A stretch of 64,000 bases of DNA from an uncultured Lachnospiraceae bacterium (GCA_910579805.1 CAJTWM010000002.1:186001-250000); one strand, 5' to 3'. Numbered from the stretch's first letter, positions 51,190 to 60,150 are shown. Notes: generated by a model not told the origin, from the letters alone. Program-made: numbers and translations.

Positions 51190-51480
51190 ATGACAAGTAA
51201 ACAGCGCGCTTATTTAAAAAGTCTTGCGAGTACGCTTGATCCGATCTTTCAGGTCGGAAAAGCCAGTCTGACGCCGGAACTTACGGAAGCGGTAGGAGAG
51301 GCCTTTCATACGAGGGAACTGATCAAAGTGGCCGTCTTAAAAAATTGTTTCGACGATCCGAGGGAGATTGCCGGAATGCTCGCAGAAAGAACCCATTCAC
51401 AGGTTGTCCATGTGATCGGGAAGAAAATTGTATTATATAAAGAAAGTAAGGACAATAAAAAGATCGAATTACCGGAATAA
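51190..51480 (+). CDS. yhbY: CRM-domain RNA-binding protein YhbY
   Basis: A 96-residue single CRM domain with LKSLASTLDPIFQVGKASLT, HTRELIKVAVLKN and the GxxG-like end IGKKIVLYKE. YhbY proteins associate with pre-50S particles. ATG 51190 has GAGGA upstream. Located between obgE and nadD, the normal Firmicute order. Confidence 0.92.
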   Translation: MTSKQRAYLKSLASTLDPIFQVGKASLTPELTEAVGEAFHTRELIKVAVLKNCFDDPREIAGMLAERTHSQVVHVIGKKIVLYKESKDNKKIELPE

Positions 51481-51614
51481 ACGGCCTTGGAACGCTCTTT
51501 CAGGCAAAATGACTTTGCTAATATTTTAACAAAACATATCGGCGTTTTTGGCAATATTTTGTCAATCATTACAATTTTTAATTATTTCCGAATTTGCCCT
51601 TGTAATATTCTATG

Positions 51615-51636
51615 ATTGTATTAAAATAAATACAAT
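51615..51636. promoter_or_regulatory. AT-rich inverted repeat upstream of nadD
   Basis: ATTGTATT and AATACAAT are separated by 6 bases. The 200-bp yhbY-nadD gap also contains a possible weak promoter (TTGTAA, 16 bp, TAAAAT). Could be an operator. Confidence 0.3.
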
Positions 51637-51680
51637 GATAATTATTTGTCAAACTTTATTTTATCAAGGAGAGTGCTGTT

Positions 51681-52298
51681 ATGGATCATAAGAAAAAAGT
51701 GGGCATTATGGGTGGTACGTTTAATCCGATTCATTTAGGACATATGTTAGTTGCAGAAAATGCTTTTGAGACCTACAATTTAGATGAAATTTTATTTGTA
51801 CCAAGCGGGATTCCTTATATGAAAGAAGATGTGCTCGATGCTAAAACAAGGATCACTATGACGGGTATCGCGATTGAAGATAACTCACATTTTGCATTAT
51901 CTACGATAGAAGTAGACCGTGACGGCAATTCGTATTCCTATGAAACGATCAGAGATTTAAAAGCGGCAAATCCGAATGTGGAATATTATTTTATTGTTGG
52001 GGCAGACTCTTTATTTAAGATGGAAAAATGGAAATGCCCTGAAAAAATTTTTAAAGAAGTAACGATTCTTGTCGCAAGAAGACTCAGTAACGACGGACCA
52101 GAGTTAGCGGCGCAGATAGAGATGCTGAAGAAAAAATATGAGGCCGATATCCGCCTGCTTCCTATCAATTGTGTAGATATTTCATCCACAAGGATCAGGG
52201 AAAAAGTTAAGAAACATAAGTCGATCCGATATATGGTTCATTATCGTGTAATAGAATATATTGAAAAAAATCATATTTACTGGTCGGAAGATGAGTAG
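51681..52298 (+). CDS. nadD: Nicotinate-nucleotide adenylyltransferase
   Basis: A 205-residue enzyme that adenylates nicotinate mononucleotide in NAD synthesis. GIMGGTFNPIHLGHM (residues about 8-22), VPSGIPYMK, IVGADSLF and SSTRIREKVKKHKSI are diagnostic. ATG has AAGGAGAG upstream. Followed by yqeK and rsfS, a conserved cluster. Confidence 0.96.
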   Translation: MDHKKKVGIMGGTFNPIHLGHMLVAENAFETYNLDEILFVPSGIPYMKEDVLDAKTRITMTGIAIEDNSHFALSTIEVDRDGNSYSYETIRDLKAANPNVEYYFIVGADSLFKMEKWKCPEKIFKEVTILVARRLSNDGPELAAQIEMLKKKYEADIRLLPINCVDISSTRIREKVKKHKSIRYMVHYRVIEYIEKNHIYWSEDE

Positions 52299-52375
52299 CT
52301 TTTGGGGAAAAGCTTTCAACTTCTCATTAAGCAATATTACAAGACGGGGATTGCAATATGCAGGGAATTAGATTC

Positions 52376-52978
52376 ATGAAAGCAAGTATGAAAAACGTTG
52401 ATACCAAAAAGATACGAAAAGCAATGGAAAAAGTGCAGGATGAGAACAGGTATGAGCATACGTTAGGAGTCACTTATACCGCAACTGCGCTTGCCATGTG
52501 CTATCATTGCGACTTGCACAGCGCAGAGATTGCCGGTCTTCTCCACGATTGTGCAAAATGTATGGATAATGCTAAAAAAATCCAGATTTGTGAAAAACAT
52601 AATATTCCGGTCAATGAAGTGGAAAGAAAAAATCCTTCTCTTTTACATGCGAAAGCAGGTAGTTTTATCGCCATGGATACTTATGGCATTACTGATACCG
52701 ACATCATTAACGCCATTTTGAATCATACGACCGGAAGACCCAATATGAGCCTTTTAGAAAAGATCATCTATGTTGCTGATTATATTGAACCTAATCGGAA
52801 AAAGGCGCCTAATCTCTCGGAGATCAGACAGATTGCTTTTACGGATCTGGATAAAGCGCTGCTTATGATCTTAAGTGATACGCTTACTTACTTAACGGCG
52901 GGCGGCGGCGAGATAGACGTTATGACAAAAAAGGCATATGAATATTATCAGGCTAAAGCGGAAAAACAAAATAAATAG
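52376..52978 (+). CDS. yqeK: YqeK-type HD hydrolase (Ap4A-cleaving)
   Basis: A 200-residue HD-domain protein with RYEHTLGVTYTATALA (first His), LLHDCAKCM (HD pair), HAKAGSFIA, NAILNHTTGRP and YVADYIEPNR, all typical of YqeK, an iron-dependent hydrolase of diadenosine tetraphosphate. Two starts are plausible: ATG 52358 with GGGG, or ATG 52376 with AGGGAA; I chose the latter. Located between nadD and rsfS as in Bacillus. Confidence 0.92.
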   Translation: MKASMKNVDTKKIRKAMEKVQDENRYEHTLGVTYTATALAMCYHCDLHSAEIAGLLHDCAKCMDNAKKIQICEKHNIPVNEVERKNPSLLHAKAGSFIAMDTYGITDTDIINAILNHTTGRPNMSLLEKIIYVADYIEPNRKKAPNLSEIRQIAFTDLDKALLMILSDTLTYLTAGGGEIDVMTKKAYEYYQAKAEKQNK

Positions 52979-53112
52979 AGATGGGATATTAATTAAGGAT
53001 GCTGAATTAGGGGACATTAATATTGTAGTTTTTCTGATAATTCAGGTTCTGTAATAATGTTAAAGGCATATTGAGGCGGATTGCGTAGTAACGTTGTCGG
53101 CATATCGGATTA

Positions 53113-53135
53113 AATATTAATATCATATTAATATT
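53113..53135. other. Perfect 23-bp palindrome in the yqeK-rsfS gap
   Basis: AATATTAATAT at 53113-53123 and its complement ATATTAATATT at 53125-53135 flank a single C. The surrounding 200-bp gap is AT-rich and holds no ORF; many relatives have an LCP-family gene here. Confidence 0.5.
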
Positions 53136-53178
53136 AGAAATAACCGGTTATAGGTCAGGAAAGGAATATAAGTATTAA

Positions 53179-53532
53179 ATGGAAGATTCAAAAACTTTAT
53201 GTAAAATGGTAATTGCTGCGCTGGAAGACAAAAAAGCTGAAGACATCAGTATCATTGATATCAGCGAAGTTTCGGTGATTGCGGATTATTTTATTATCGC
53301 AAGCGGTTCTAACCGCAGCCAGATTCAGGCATTATGCGATCATGTAGAGGAGACGCTTGGCCGTGCAGGAGTCTTGGTGAAGCAGATAGAAGGGTACGAT
53401 AATGCAAATTGGGTATTGATGGACTTCAGGGACATCATCGTACACATCTTTGATAAGGAAAATCGTTTATTTTATGACTTGGAACGTATTTGGAGCGATG
53501 GGAAAAAGATAGAAAAAACCGCTGTTTTATAA
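53179..53532 (+). CDS. rsfS: Ribosomal silencing factor RsfS
   Basis: A 117-residue protein of the RsfS/Iojap family with EDISIIDISEVSVIADYFII, ASGSNRSQIQALCDHVEE and NWVLMDFRDIIVHIF. It binds L14 and blocks subunit joining in starvation. Its stop lies inside the terminator hairpin. Confidence 0.95.
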   Translation: MEDSKTLCKMVIAALEDKKAEDISIIDISEVSVIADYFIIASGSNRSQIQALCDHVEETLGRAGVLVKQIEGYDNANWVLMDFRDIIVHIFDKENRLFYDLERIWSDGKKIEKTAVL

Positions 53533-53552
53533 AAGGAAAACAGCGGTTTTTT
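53513..53552. terminator. Terminator overlapping the end of rsfS
   Basis: AAAAACCGCTGTTTT pairs with AAAACAGCGGTTTTT across the stop codon. A-tract and T-tract on both sides allow use by rsfS and possibly by the convergent lexA. Confidence 0.85.
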
Positions 53553-53605
53553 ATGTTCCGCTATCTGTACGGCCAATCTGAACCGGCGCTTTGCATTATT
53601 GGATG

Positions 53606-54223
53606 TTAGTGCATGACGCGAAATACTCCGAAAACTTTTCCGAGTATCTTACAATCTTCCACAATGATCGGCTCCATCGTATCATTCTCAGGCTGCAGCC
53701 TGATATGCCCGTCTTCCTTATAAAAGGTCTTAACAGTAGCAGAGTCATCAATGAGAGCTACAATGATATCTCCGTTTTTGGCAGTAGAGCAGGATCTTAC
53801 AAATACCTGATCTCCATTTTGGATACCGGCATTGATCATAGATTCGCCTTTTACCTTTAGGGCAAACGTTTCCCCGCTCGGAACATATTCCGCCGGAATA
53901 GGGAAATACCGTTCTACATTTTCTTCGGCAAGGATCGGTGTACCTGCTGCAACCGTTCCAATCACGGGTATGCTTACCATTTCTGTTCGAACCATCTGAA
54001 AACTGTCGTCACAGATTTCTATTGCCCTTGGTTTGGTGGGGTCTCTGCGGATATAGCCGTTCTTTTCAAGGGTTTCTAAATGAGAATGTACAGATGAAGT
54101 TGATTTTAAATGTACGGCCTCACAAATCTCACGAACTGCAGGGGGATAACCCCTTTTTAATATTTCCTGCTTAATATAATCCAATATTTCCTGCTGTTTA
54201 GCGGTAATCTTGCCAGCGCTCAT
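53606..54223 (-). CDS. lexA: LexA repressor
   Basis: A 205-residue SOS repressor. N-terminal winged HTH (ILKRGYPPAVREICEAVHLK, SSVHSHLETLEKNGYIRR), the self-cleavage Ala93-Gly94 bond in TVAAGTP, and catalytic Ser128 (KGESM) and Lys165 (ATVKTF) of the S24 peptidase domain. Start 54223 is preceded by AAAGGAGG; a longer ORF to 54316 runs through the promoter region. Divergent from a YneA-like gene, as in Bacillus. Confidence 0.97.
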   Translation of the reverse strand: MSAGKITAKQQEILDYIKQEILKRGYPPAVREICEAVHLKSTSSVHSHLETLEKNGYIRRDPTKPRAIEICDDSFQMVRTEMVSIPVIGTVAAGTPILAEENVERYFPIPAEYVPSGETFALKVKGESMINAGIQNGDQVFVRSCSTAKNGDIIVALIDDSATVKTFYKEDGHIRLQPENDTMEPIIVEDCKILGKVFGVFRVMH

Positions 54224-54346
54224 TTCATATCCTCCTTTTAATAAGTGATTAGCGGTTATGGTTAATCTGATATTAGCATAACACAATATAAAGAAAAAAG
54301 CAAACATATATTCCAAAAATTTGTTCGATTTTTTTCTCGAACTCTA

Positions 54347-54409
54347 TTGACAACGGAATAAATGTTCGATACAATACAACTCAAGAACGTTAGTTCGCAA
54401 CATTTGTTC
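54347..54409 (+). promoter_or_regulatory. SOS promoter with LexA boxes (lexA/yneA-like intergenic region)
   Basis: TTGACA (54347-54352), 17 bp, TACAAT (54370-54375). GAAC-GTTA-GTTC (54385-54396) is a perfect Gram-positive LexA box over the transcription start. GAATAAATGTTC (54356-54367) and CAACATTTGTTC (54398-54409) match at all but one position. On the other strand TTGCTT-17-TATGCT is a plausible lexA promoter. Confidence 0.8.
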
Positions 54410-54432
54410 TATTCTAAAAGTGGAGGGCATTT

Positions 54433-54810
54433 ATGAAAAAAGCAGACATTGACCGTATCGACGAACGAATCAGGAATAATAAATACAGAAGGCAGAGAGA
54501 ACTGAAAAAACATTTCCTTATATCCGTATGTATGATTTGCCTGACGATTTTTCTTACTTTCACTATTTTTTCCATACGGACAGATGCTAAAGATGCTTCT
54601 GAGACTATGGAGATCAAATATTATACAAGCATTGCCGTTACCAGCGGAGATACGCTTTGGACGATTGCCTCCGAGCATAAAGGGATTCATTATGATTCGG
54701 AAACCGATTATATAGAAGAGGTCATGCATATAAATGCTTTAAAAAATGAAACGATTTATGCAGGACAGCATCTTGTTATTCCTTATTATTCAACTGAAGG
54801 ATTGAAATAG
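54433..54810 (+). CDS. YneA-like LysM membrane protein, predicted SOS division inhibitor
   Basis: A 125-residue protein: basic cytosolic N-terminus (residues 1-27), one membrane helix (HFLISVCMICLTIFLTFTIF, about 27-46), and an extracytoplasmic LysM domain (SGDTLWTIASEH to AGQHLVIPYY, about 70-118). This is the architecture of Bacillus YneA, which delays septation during DNA damage. The gene is divergent from lexA and its promoter carries LexA boxes. Sequence identity to YneA cannot be judged, but architecture, location and regulation agree. Confidence 0.82.
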   Translation: MKKADIDRIDERIRNNKYRRQRELKKHFLISVCMICLTIFLTFTIFSIRTDAKDASETMEIKYYTSIAVTSGDTLWTIASEHKGIHYDSETDYIEEVMHINALKNETIYAGQHLVIPYYSTEGLK

Positions 54811-54877
54811 TTTTTCAAGACAGTTTATAGCTTTCCAAGATAGTTTATGCTTTCTCTAAATTATAAAATCCTAACCC

Positions 54878-55942
54878 TTACTTATTTTCACGCAATTTTA
54901 CGACCCGGGCAGCTTTTCTGCGTCGTTCGTCTTCAATAGCTGCATAATGTTTTCTTGTAGTATTTACGTCTTTATGCCCTAAGACATCCGCTACCAAATA
55001 GATATCTCCGGTTTCCTGATAGAGAGTAGTGCCATAAGTGCTTCTCAATTTGTGTGGGGTTATCTTTTTTAAAGTAGTAACATTTGAAGCATATTTTTTA
55101 ACCAGATTTTCCACGGCGCGTACGGAAATACGCCTGTTCTGCATGGAAAGAAACAGCGCGTTTTCGTGTCCGGTCTGTGGAATGATATGATTTCTTTGTT
55201 CTAAATAATCCTTAAGCGCCTGTTCCACTTCTTCTCCAAAGTAAAGCACCGTTTCATATCCGCCTTTTCTGCGGATCTTCATGCCGTTTGTTTCGAAGTT
55301 CAGGTCTGTAATATCCAGTCCCACACATTCTGAAACACGGATACCGGTACCAAGCAGAAGTGTGAGCAGGGCGATATCTCTGACTTTTGTTTTTTCATGA
55401 TATTTGGCCTGCGATTTTGTTAATTTTTCTCCGTCTTCGACCATGTCGAGCAGAGTTGCTACTTCATTTGGTTCTAATCTTACGATCTCTTTTTGATGCT
55501 GCTTTGGCAGTGGAACTAAAACGGCAGGATTTTTTTCAATCAGTTCATTGGTATAATAATAATTATAAAAACTTCTGAGAGAAGCAAGTTTTCTGGATTT
55601 TCCACGTTCTTCATTGGTGATTTCTTTTCCGTTTTTTTCGTAAAGACTTACATATTCAACGTATTCCTGAATATCTTCCCGTGTAAGTTTGTCCAAAATA
55701 GATAACGGAAATTCCGTAATTTCTATTTTGGAACATACGCTGTTGTTTTCATGTAAAAATTCAAAGAAAACACGAAGGTCGTAAGCGTAAGCGAGACGGG
55801 TACGGCTTGAAGTCGTTTCTTCAATCCCTCTAAAGAAAGATTTACAAAAACCGGGCAGTTCTTTTAAAAGTTCTCTCATCTTTAGCACATTTTTTTTATT
55901 TTGTTCGTCGTGATAATTTTTATTTTCCAATTTTAGGTCCAT
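54878..55942 (-). CDS. Tyrosine recombinase (XerC/XerD-like)
   Basis: A 354-residue site-specific recombinase. N-terminal SAM-like core-binding domain (residues about 30-145) and C-terminal catalytic domain with Arg202 (GTGIRVSE), Lys226, His297 and Arg300 (PHKLRS), His323 (LGHKDV) and nucleophile Tyr333. It resembles the Xer-like protein often next to lexA in clostridia; no attachment site or mobile-element partner is visible. It overlaps the upstream TtcA-like gene by 10 bases on the minus strand. It may be a chromosome-dimer resolvase; that is inference. Confidence 0.88.
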   Translation of the reverse strand: MDLKLENKNYHDEQNKKNVLKMRELLKELPGFCKSFFRGIEETTSSRTRLAYAYDLRVFFEFLHENNSVCSKIEITEFPLSILDKLTREDIQEYVEYVSLYEKNGKEITNEERGKSRKLASLRSFYNYYYTNELIEKNPAVLVPLPKQHQKEIVRLEPNEVATLLDMVEDGEKLTKSQAKYHEKTKVRDIALLTLLLGTGIRVSECVGLDITDLNFETNGMKIRRKGGYETVLYFGEEVEQALKDYLEQRNHIIPQTGHENALFLSMQNRRISVRAVENLVKKYASNVTTLKKITPHKLRSTYGTTLYQETGDIYLVADVLGHKDVNTTRKHYAAIEDERRRKAARVVKLRENK

Positions 55943-56646
55943 CCTTTTATATTTCCCGTTTGTATGGCGGTAAACATTCTTTCTTTTACTCCCGGGTTTT
56001 CTTTGTTAAGCTGCTGCAATAGGTCATGTACATATTCCCTTTTGGTGTATCCGTCTGCAGGGCAGGGGCTTTTTACTACAGGGACATGATGTTTATTGAC
56101 AAAGCCGATCACGTCTGCTTCACTCATATAAATAAGAGGCCTGATCACGGTAAGGCACGTCCTGTCTAAAAAAGTGACCGGTGAAAAAGTATGGAAACGC
56201 CCTTCAAATACAAGCGATAGCAGCATTGTTTCTACAACGTCATCTTTATGATGAGCATAGGCCACTTTATTGCAGCCGGCAGCCTTGACGGCGTCATTCA
56301 AAGCGCCCTTACGCATTTTAGCACACAAAGAGCAAGGATTTGATTCCTTTCTTTGGTCAAATACAATGTCTGCAATGTCGGTTTTTATAATCGAATATTT
56401 TACGCCTAGGTCCTTACAAAGCGTTTCTATACCGCTTAGATCCAGATTTTGAAACCCGAGATCCACAGTAACGGCATGGATATCAAATTTTTTAGGGTAA
56501 AAGCATTTCAATCCGTTCAGGGCATAGAGGAGAGTAAGACTGTCTTTGCCTCCTGAAATGCCTATGGCTATGTTATCGTTTTCTTCTATCATGTTGAAAT
56601 CGTCCGCAGCCCGCCTTACATAACTCATTACTTGTTGTAGTCTCAT
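55933..56646 (-). CDS. TtcA/TilS-type PP-loop tRNA thiolation protein
   Basis: A 237-residue ATP-pyrophosphatase-fold enzyme with the PP-loop GISGGKDSLTLLYAL (residues about 28-42), a CxxC pair in NPCSLCAKMR and a third cysteine in KSPCPADGYTKR, as in TtcA, which thiolates cytidine 32 of tRNA using an iron-sulfur cluster. Clostridial TtcA-like proteins may have other tRNA targets. First gene of a two-gene minus-strand unit with the recombinase. Confidence 0.87.
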   Translation of the reverse strand: MRLQQVMSYVRRAADDFNMIEENDNIAIGISGGKDSLTLLYALNGLKCFYPKKFDIHAVTVDLGFQNLDLSGIETLCKDLGVKYSIIKTDIADIVFDQRKESNPCSLCAKMRKGALNDAVKAAGCNKVAYAHHKDDVVETMLLSLVFEGRFHTFSPVTFLDRTCLTVIRPLIYMSEADVIGFVNKHHVPVVKSPCPADGYTKREYVHDLLQQLNKENPGVKERMFTAIQTGNIKGWT

Positions 56647-56836
56647 AAATTTGTACCTGTTAATATTGATCCTTAATTTTATTTTTAAGCGGCTTTGTTA
56701 AGCGCTTACTATTAATTGTAGCGTTGAAAAGAGAATCATGCAATATTTTCTAATTTTTTTCTTAAAAATAGTATGTAATGAATACAAACAAGGAAAAAAA
56801 TGTTATAATAATTTCTGAAAAGGAGAAGTAGTCATT

Positions 56837-58222
56837 ATGAAATTTCGTATCGATAAAAAGTATATTCATTGGGGTGTGACCGCTTTTTTTGTGATCGGCG
56901 CCAGTATTGTATTATATTATATTATTTTTCATGCTTCAAGTTTTAATACAAGGATTCAGTCCGCAATCAATATTGCTATGCCAATCATAGACGGAATGAT
57001 CCTTGCTTATCTTTTGACACCGCTTGTAAACGGATTGGAAAGCAAGATGCTCATCCCTCTTTTCCAAAAAGGAAATATTGAATTAAATACGAAAAATAGA
57101 AAGAGAATGAGAGCGGTATCCATTGTTCTTACATTAATCATCGTTATCTTTTTGATTTATGCATTTTTTGCAATGGTAATTCCCCAGTTATTAAAGAGTG
57201 TGCAAAGTATTATTTTTCAGTTTCCCGTTTATGTTAATAATTTGGAGACTTTTATTACAAAACTGCTTGCTAATAATCCTGATATTGATGATTTCGCAAC
57301 TGAGATGCTGGATAAGTATTCCTCTCAGATCAGCGATTGGCTCAACAACAGTGTCATTCCTCAGATGAACGGGATCATCAAGTCGCTTTCTTTGAGCGTT
57401 TTAAGTTTTTTAAAATCAATTTGGAATTTGATTATTGGTTTTATTATTTCTATTTATATTTTAGGTAGTAAAGAAACTTTTTGTGGTCAGGCAAAGAAAA
57501 TGGCCTATGCATTTTTTGACAGAAAGACGGCAAATTCCATTATCAATGATTTTCGTTTTACGCATAAGACCTTCAGTGGGTTTATCAGTGGTAAAATACT
57601 GGATTCTTTTATCATCGGATTGATTTGCTTTCCGTGTATTACGCTTATGGATATGCCATATACAGTATTGATCAGCGTTATCATCGGCGTCACAAATGTA
57701 ATCCCGTTTTTCGGACCCTATCTTGGAGCCATACCGAGCGCATTCCTGATCTTACTCATTAATCCGGTCAAATGCCTCTATTTCATTATATTTATACTGA
57801 TCTTGCAACAATTTGACGGTAACTTTTTGGGACCTAAGATCTTAGGGGAATCCACAGGGCTTTCCAGTTTTTGGGTTATTTTTTCTATTACGATATTCGG
57901 CGGTATGTTTGGAATTTTTGGCATGATCATCGGAGTACCTATTTTTGCAGTATTCTATGCTTTTGTCAGGAAACACACCAATTCTTTCTTACAGAAAAAA
58001 GGACTGCCGGTAAAAACGGACAAATATACACAGGTTGAGATCATTACCTCAGAGAATACTTTTAGGGAATTAAAAGATATTCCGGGAAACGGAAAAGAAA
58101 AAACGTTGAAACTTTCTAAAAAGGTCAATACGGCTAAAACAGGATCTGCAATATCAGCTAATCCGGAAACGGACGGTCAAAAACCGGATAAGATAAAGGA
58201 AAAAACAAACACAGAGAAATAA
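56837..58222 (+). CDS. AI-2E family transporter (PerM/YdiK-like)
   Basis: A 461-residue polytopic protein with seven to eight membrane helices and a large loop (residues about 125-195; VNNLETFITKLLANNPDIDD). GPYLGAIPSAFLILL, QQFDGNFLGPKILGESTGLS and the final helix are family signatures. Members include the autoinducer-2 exporter TqsA and sodium/proton antiporters; substrate unknown. The C-terminal 70 residues are hydrophilic and low-complexity. It is followed by dtd. Confidence 0.9.
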   Translation: MKFRIDKKYIHWGVTAFFVIGASIVLYYIIFHASSFNTRIQSAINIAMPIIDGMILAYLLTPLVNGLESKMLIPLFQKGNIELNTKNRKRMRAVSIVLTLIIVIFLIYAFFAMVIPQLLKSVQSIIFQFPVYVNNLETFITKLLANNPDIDDFATEMLDKYSSQISDWLNNSVIPQMNGIIKSLSLSVLSFLKSIWNLIIGFIISIYILGSKETFCGQAKKMAYAFFDRKTANSIINDFRFTHKTFSGFISGKILDSFIIGLICFPCITLMDMPYTVLISVIIGVTNVIPFFGPYLGAIPSAFLILLINPVKCLYFIIFILILQQFDGNFLGPKILGESTGLSSFWVIFSITIFGGMFGIFGMIIGVPIFAVFYAFVRKHTNSFLQKKGLPVKTDKYTQVEIITSENTFRELKDIPGNGKEKTLKLSKKVNTAKTGSAISANPETDGQKPDKIKEKTNTEK

Positions 58223-58275
58223 GCGGGCGTGTAGAAAATCCTTTATCAATTTGTAAAGGGCAGGAGAGAAGTAAT

Positions 58276-58728
58276 ATGCGTTTTGTGATACAAAGGGTAC
58301 AGTATGCGGAGATTACCGTAGATCATAAGAATATTGCGTCTATTCAAAAAGGATTTCTTGTGTTGGTCGGAATCAGCGCTGACGATACGAAAGCGATCGC
58401 TGATAAAATGATACAAAAATTAATCCACTTAAGAATATTCGAAGATGAAAACGGAAAAACAAATCTGGATCTGAATGCCGTTTCAGGTGAAATGTTAATC
58501 GTCTCGCAATTTACTCTTTATGCAGACTGCAAAAAGGGGAACCGTCCTTCTTTTACAAGATCCGGCGCACCGGGGATGGCGGAGGAATTATATGAATATA
58601 TCATTCATCAGTGTGAAAAGGAAATTCCTAAGATTTCACATGGAATTTTCGGTGCGGATATGAAAATTTCCTTATTAAATGACGGACCTTTTACCGTGAT
58701 TCTGGATTCAGACGAAATTGTTAATTAA
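58276..58728 (+). CDS. dtd: D-aminoacyl-tRNA deacylase
   Basis: A 150-residue enzyme that removes D-amino acids from tRNA. N-terminal MRFVIQRVQYAEITVD, the active-site SQFTLYADCKKGNRPSF and NDGPFTVILDSDE motifs are all present. GGAGAG precedes the ATG. Confidence 0.97.
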   Translation: MRFVIQRVQYAEITVDHKNIASIQKGFLVLVGISADDTKAIADKMIQKLIHLRIFEDENGKTNLDLNAVSGEMLIVSQFTLYADCKKGNRPSFTRSGAPGMAEELYEYIIHQCEKEIPKISHGIFGADMKISLLNDGPFTVILDSDEIVN

Positions 58729-58822
58729 GCTGTAATTATTAATTTAAGCCCGTTGATAGGACTTTAAAGAAAATGCAGCAGTATCACAAGATTACTTGTA
58801 TATGCAGGGGAGAATTTAAATA

Positions 58823-59389
58823 ATGTTATATCATGTGTCAGTTCAGTCAGGTTTAAAAGTATTGAAACCGCATCTGTCATCACATCGAAAGCCATATGTA
58901 TATGCCGTAGACAATATGGTAACAGGGCTTCTTTTCGGCGCAAAAACAGACGATTTTGATTTTATGATCTTTACGGATGAAGAAAATATTCCTGTAATAT
59001 ATGAATGCTACCCAAACGCCCTTCAAAAAGTCTATCAAGGACAATCTTGTTTTGTATATGAGATTAACGGCGAAGGTTTTCAAAGGGGCGTGACATCTTG
59101 GAGCGCCGAACTTGTAAATGAATCTGAAGTTAAAGTTGAAAATGAAATCTATATTGAGAATTTATATCAAAGATTAACGGAAGAAGAAGCGCAAAATAAT
59201 CTTAAAATATTTAGATATGAGTTTTCCGATTCCTACAGAAAACAGATCACGGAGCATATTGTTGACAGAATCATTCGCTTTGATATTGATTTGGATCATA
59301 TCATGGAACAGGATCATAGATTTTCCGATTATTACAAAGATATTGTCAATGCGTTAACCAATATTATGGACGGACATTTATTACAGTAG
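58823..59389 (+). CDS. Conserved hypothetical protein
   Basis: A 188-residue soluble protein. N-terminal half (LYHVSVQSGLKVLKPHLSSH, YVYAVDNMVTGLLFG) suggests an alpha/beta domain of the kind seen in uncharacterised Firmicute DUFs; the C-terminal half is helical (SDSYRKQITEHIVDRIIRFD). No catalytic motif is recognised. GGGGAG precedes the ATG. It is the last gene before the long tandem-repeat region. Confidence 0.72.
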   Translation: MLYHVSVQSGLKVLKPHLSSHRKPYVYAVDNMVTGLLFGAKTDDFDFMIFTDEENIPVIYECYPNALQKVYQGQSCFVYEINGEGFQRGVTSWSAELVNESEVKVENEIYIENLYQRLTEEEAQNNLKIFRYEFSDSYRKQITEHIVDRIIRFDIDLDHIMEQDHRFSDYYKDIVNALTNIMDGHLLQ

Positions 59390-59434
59390 AAAAAATAATT
59401 TCCTTTTCACACTGCCAGATGATATATTCATATA

Positions 59435-60056
59435 CAAGTTGAACGAATCCAAGTAGTGTAAAAATACCATAAAAACAAATCTACCAATATTCAAGTCCAA
59501 GCTCAACGAACCAGTTAAGGCAAAAAGTACATCATAAAACAACTCCGCAAATAACAAATACAAAAACCCAAGTTCAACGAAACTAGTCAGCCATAGTAAC
59601 GTCATAAAAGATATCCACGATTCCTACAAGCCCAAGCGTCAATGAACCAGTTAACGCAAAAAGCACATCATAAACAACCCTGCAAATAACAAATACAAAA
59701 AGTCCAAGTTTACCGAACTAGTTGGCGAAAACATCATAGAGGCATATCCACGATTCCTACAAGCCCAAGCTTACCAAACAGTTAACGCAAAAAGCAACAC
59801 ATCAAAAACAAAATCCTGAAAGACAAAAAGCCCAAGTTTACCGACTAGTTGGCGAAAACATCGTAGAGGCATATCCGCGATTCCTACAAGCCCAAGCTCA
59901 TCAAACTAGTTAACGCAAAAAGCAACACATCATAAAACAAAACCCCAAAAGACAAAAAAGCCCAAGTTTAACGAACTAGTTGGCGAAAGCATCATAGAGG
60001 TATATCTGCGATTTCTATAGCCAACTATTCGTTAAACTTGTCTTTTGCGAATAGTT
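59435..60056. repeat. Tandem array of alternating A/B monomers with a terminal inverted unit
   Basis: This fills most of the 761-bp gap between two convergent genes. The motif (C)CAAG-[CT]TTAACGAACTAGTT begins at 59435, 59497, 59568, 59632, 59704, 59765, 59832, 59892 and 59962. Intervals alternate short (60-64) and long (67-72), giving an A/B dimer of about 130 bp. A units continue GGCGAAAACATCATAGAGG; B units continue AACGCAAAAAGCAACACATC. The last unit faces an inverted copy (CCAACTATTCGTTAAACTTG, 60021-60040), followed by an ACTATTCG/CGAATAGT stem (60024-60055). No convincing ORF; spacers are shared, so it is not CRISPR. Confidence 0.85.
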
Positions 60057-60150
60057 ATATTTCACTTCCCACAACTGTGCGCCTTTGTTCCTTGCGGGTA
60101 CATAATTCCGAAAAAAATATAGTTTTATTTACATTGTATAGTTATTTACA

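Noticed and set aside
54878..55942. Integrase of a mobile element
   Set aside because: The recombinase sits in a housekeeping context with no cargo genes, direct repeats or tRNA target nearby; a Xer-like role fits better.
59381..59605. Minus-strand ORF of 74 codons with hydrophobic repeats
   Set aside because: It arises from two repeat monomers, has no ribosome binding site, and other monomers carry stops in the same frame.
59435..60056. CRISPR array
   Set aside because: The regular spacing is suggestive, but the segments between cores are repeated and alternate between two types, the cores vary, and no cas gene is nearby.
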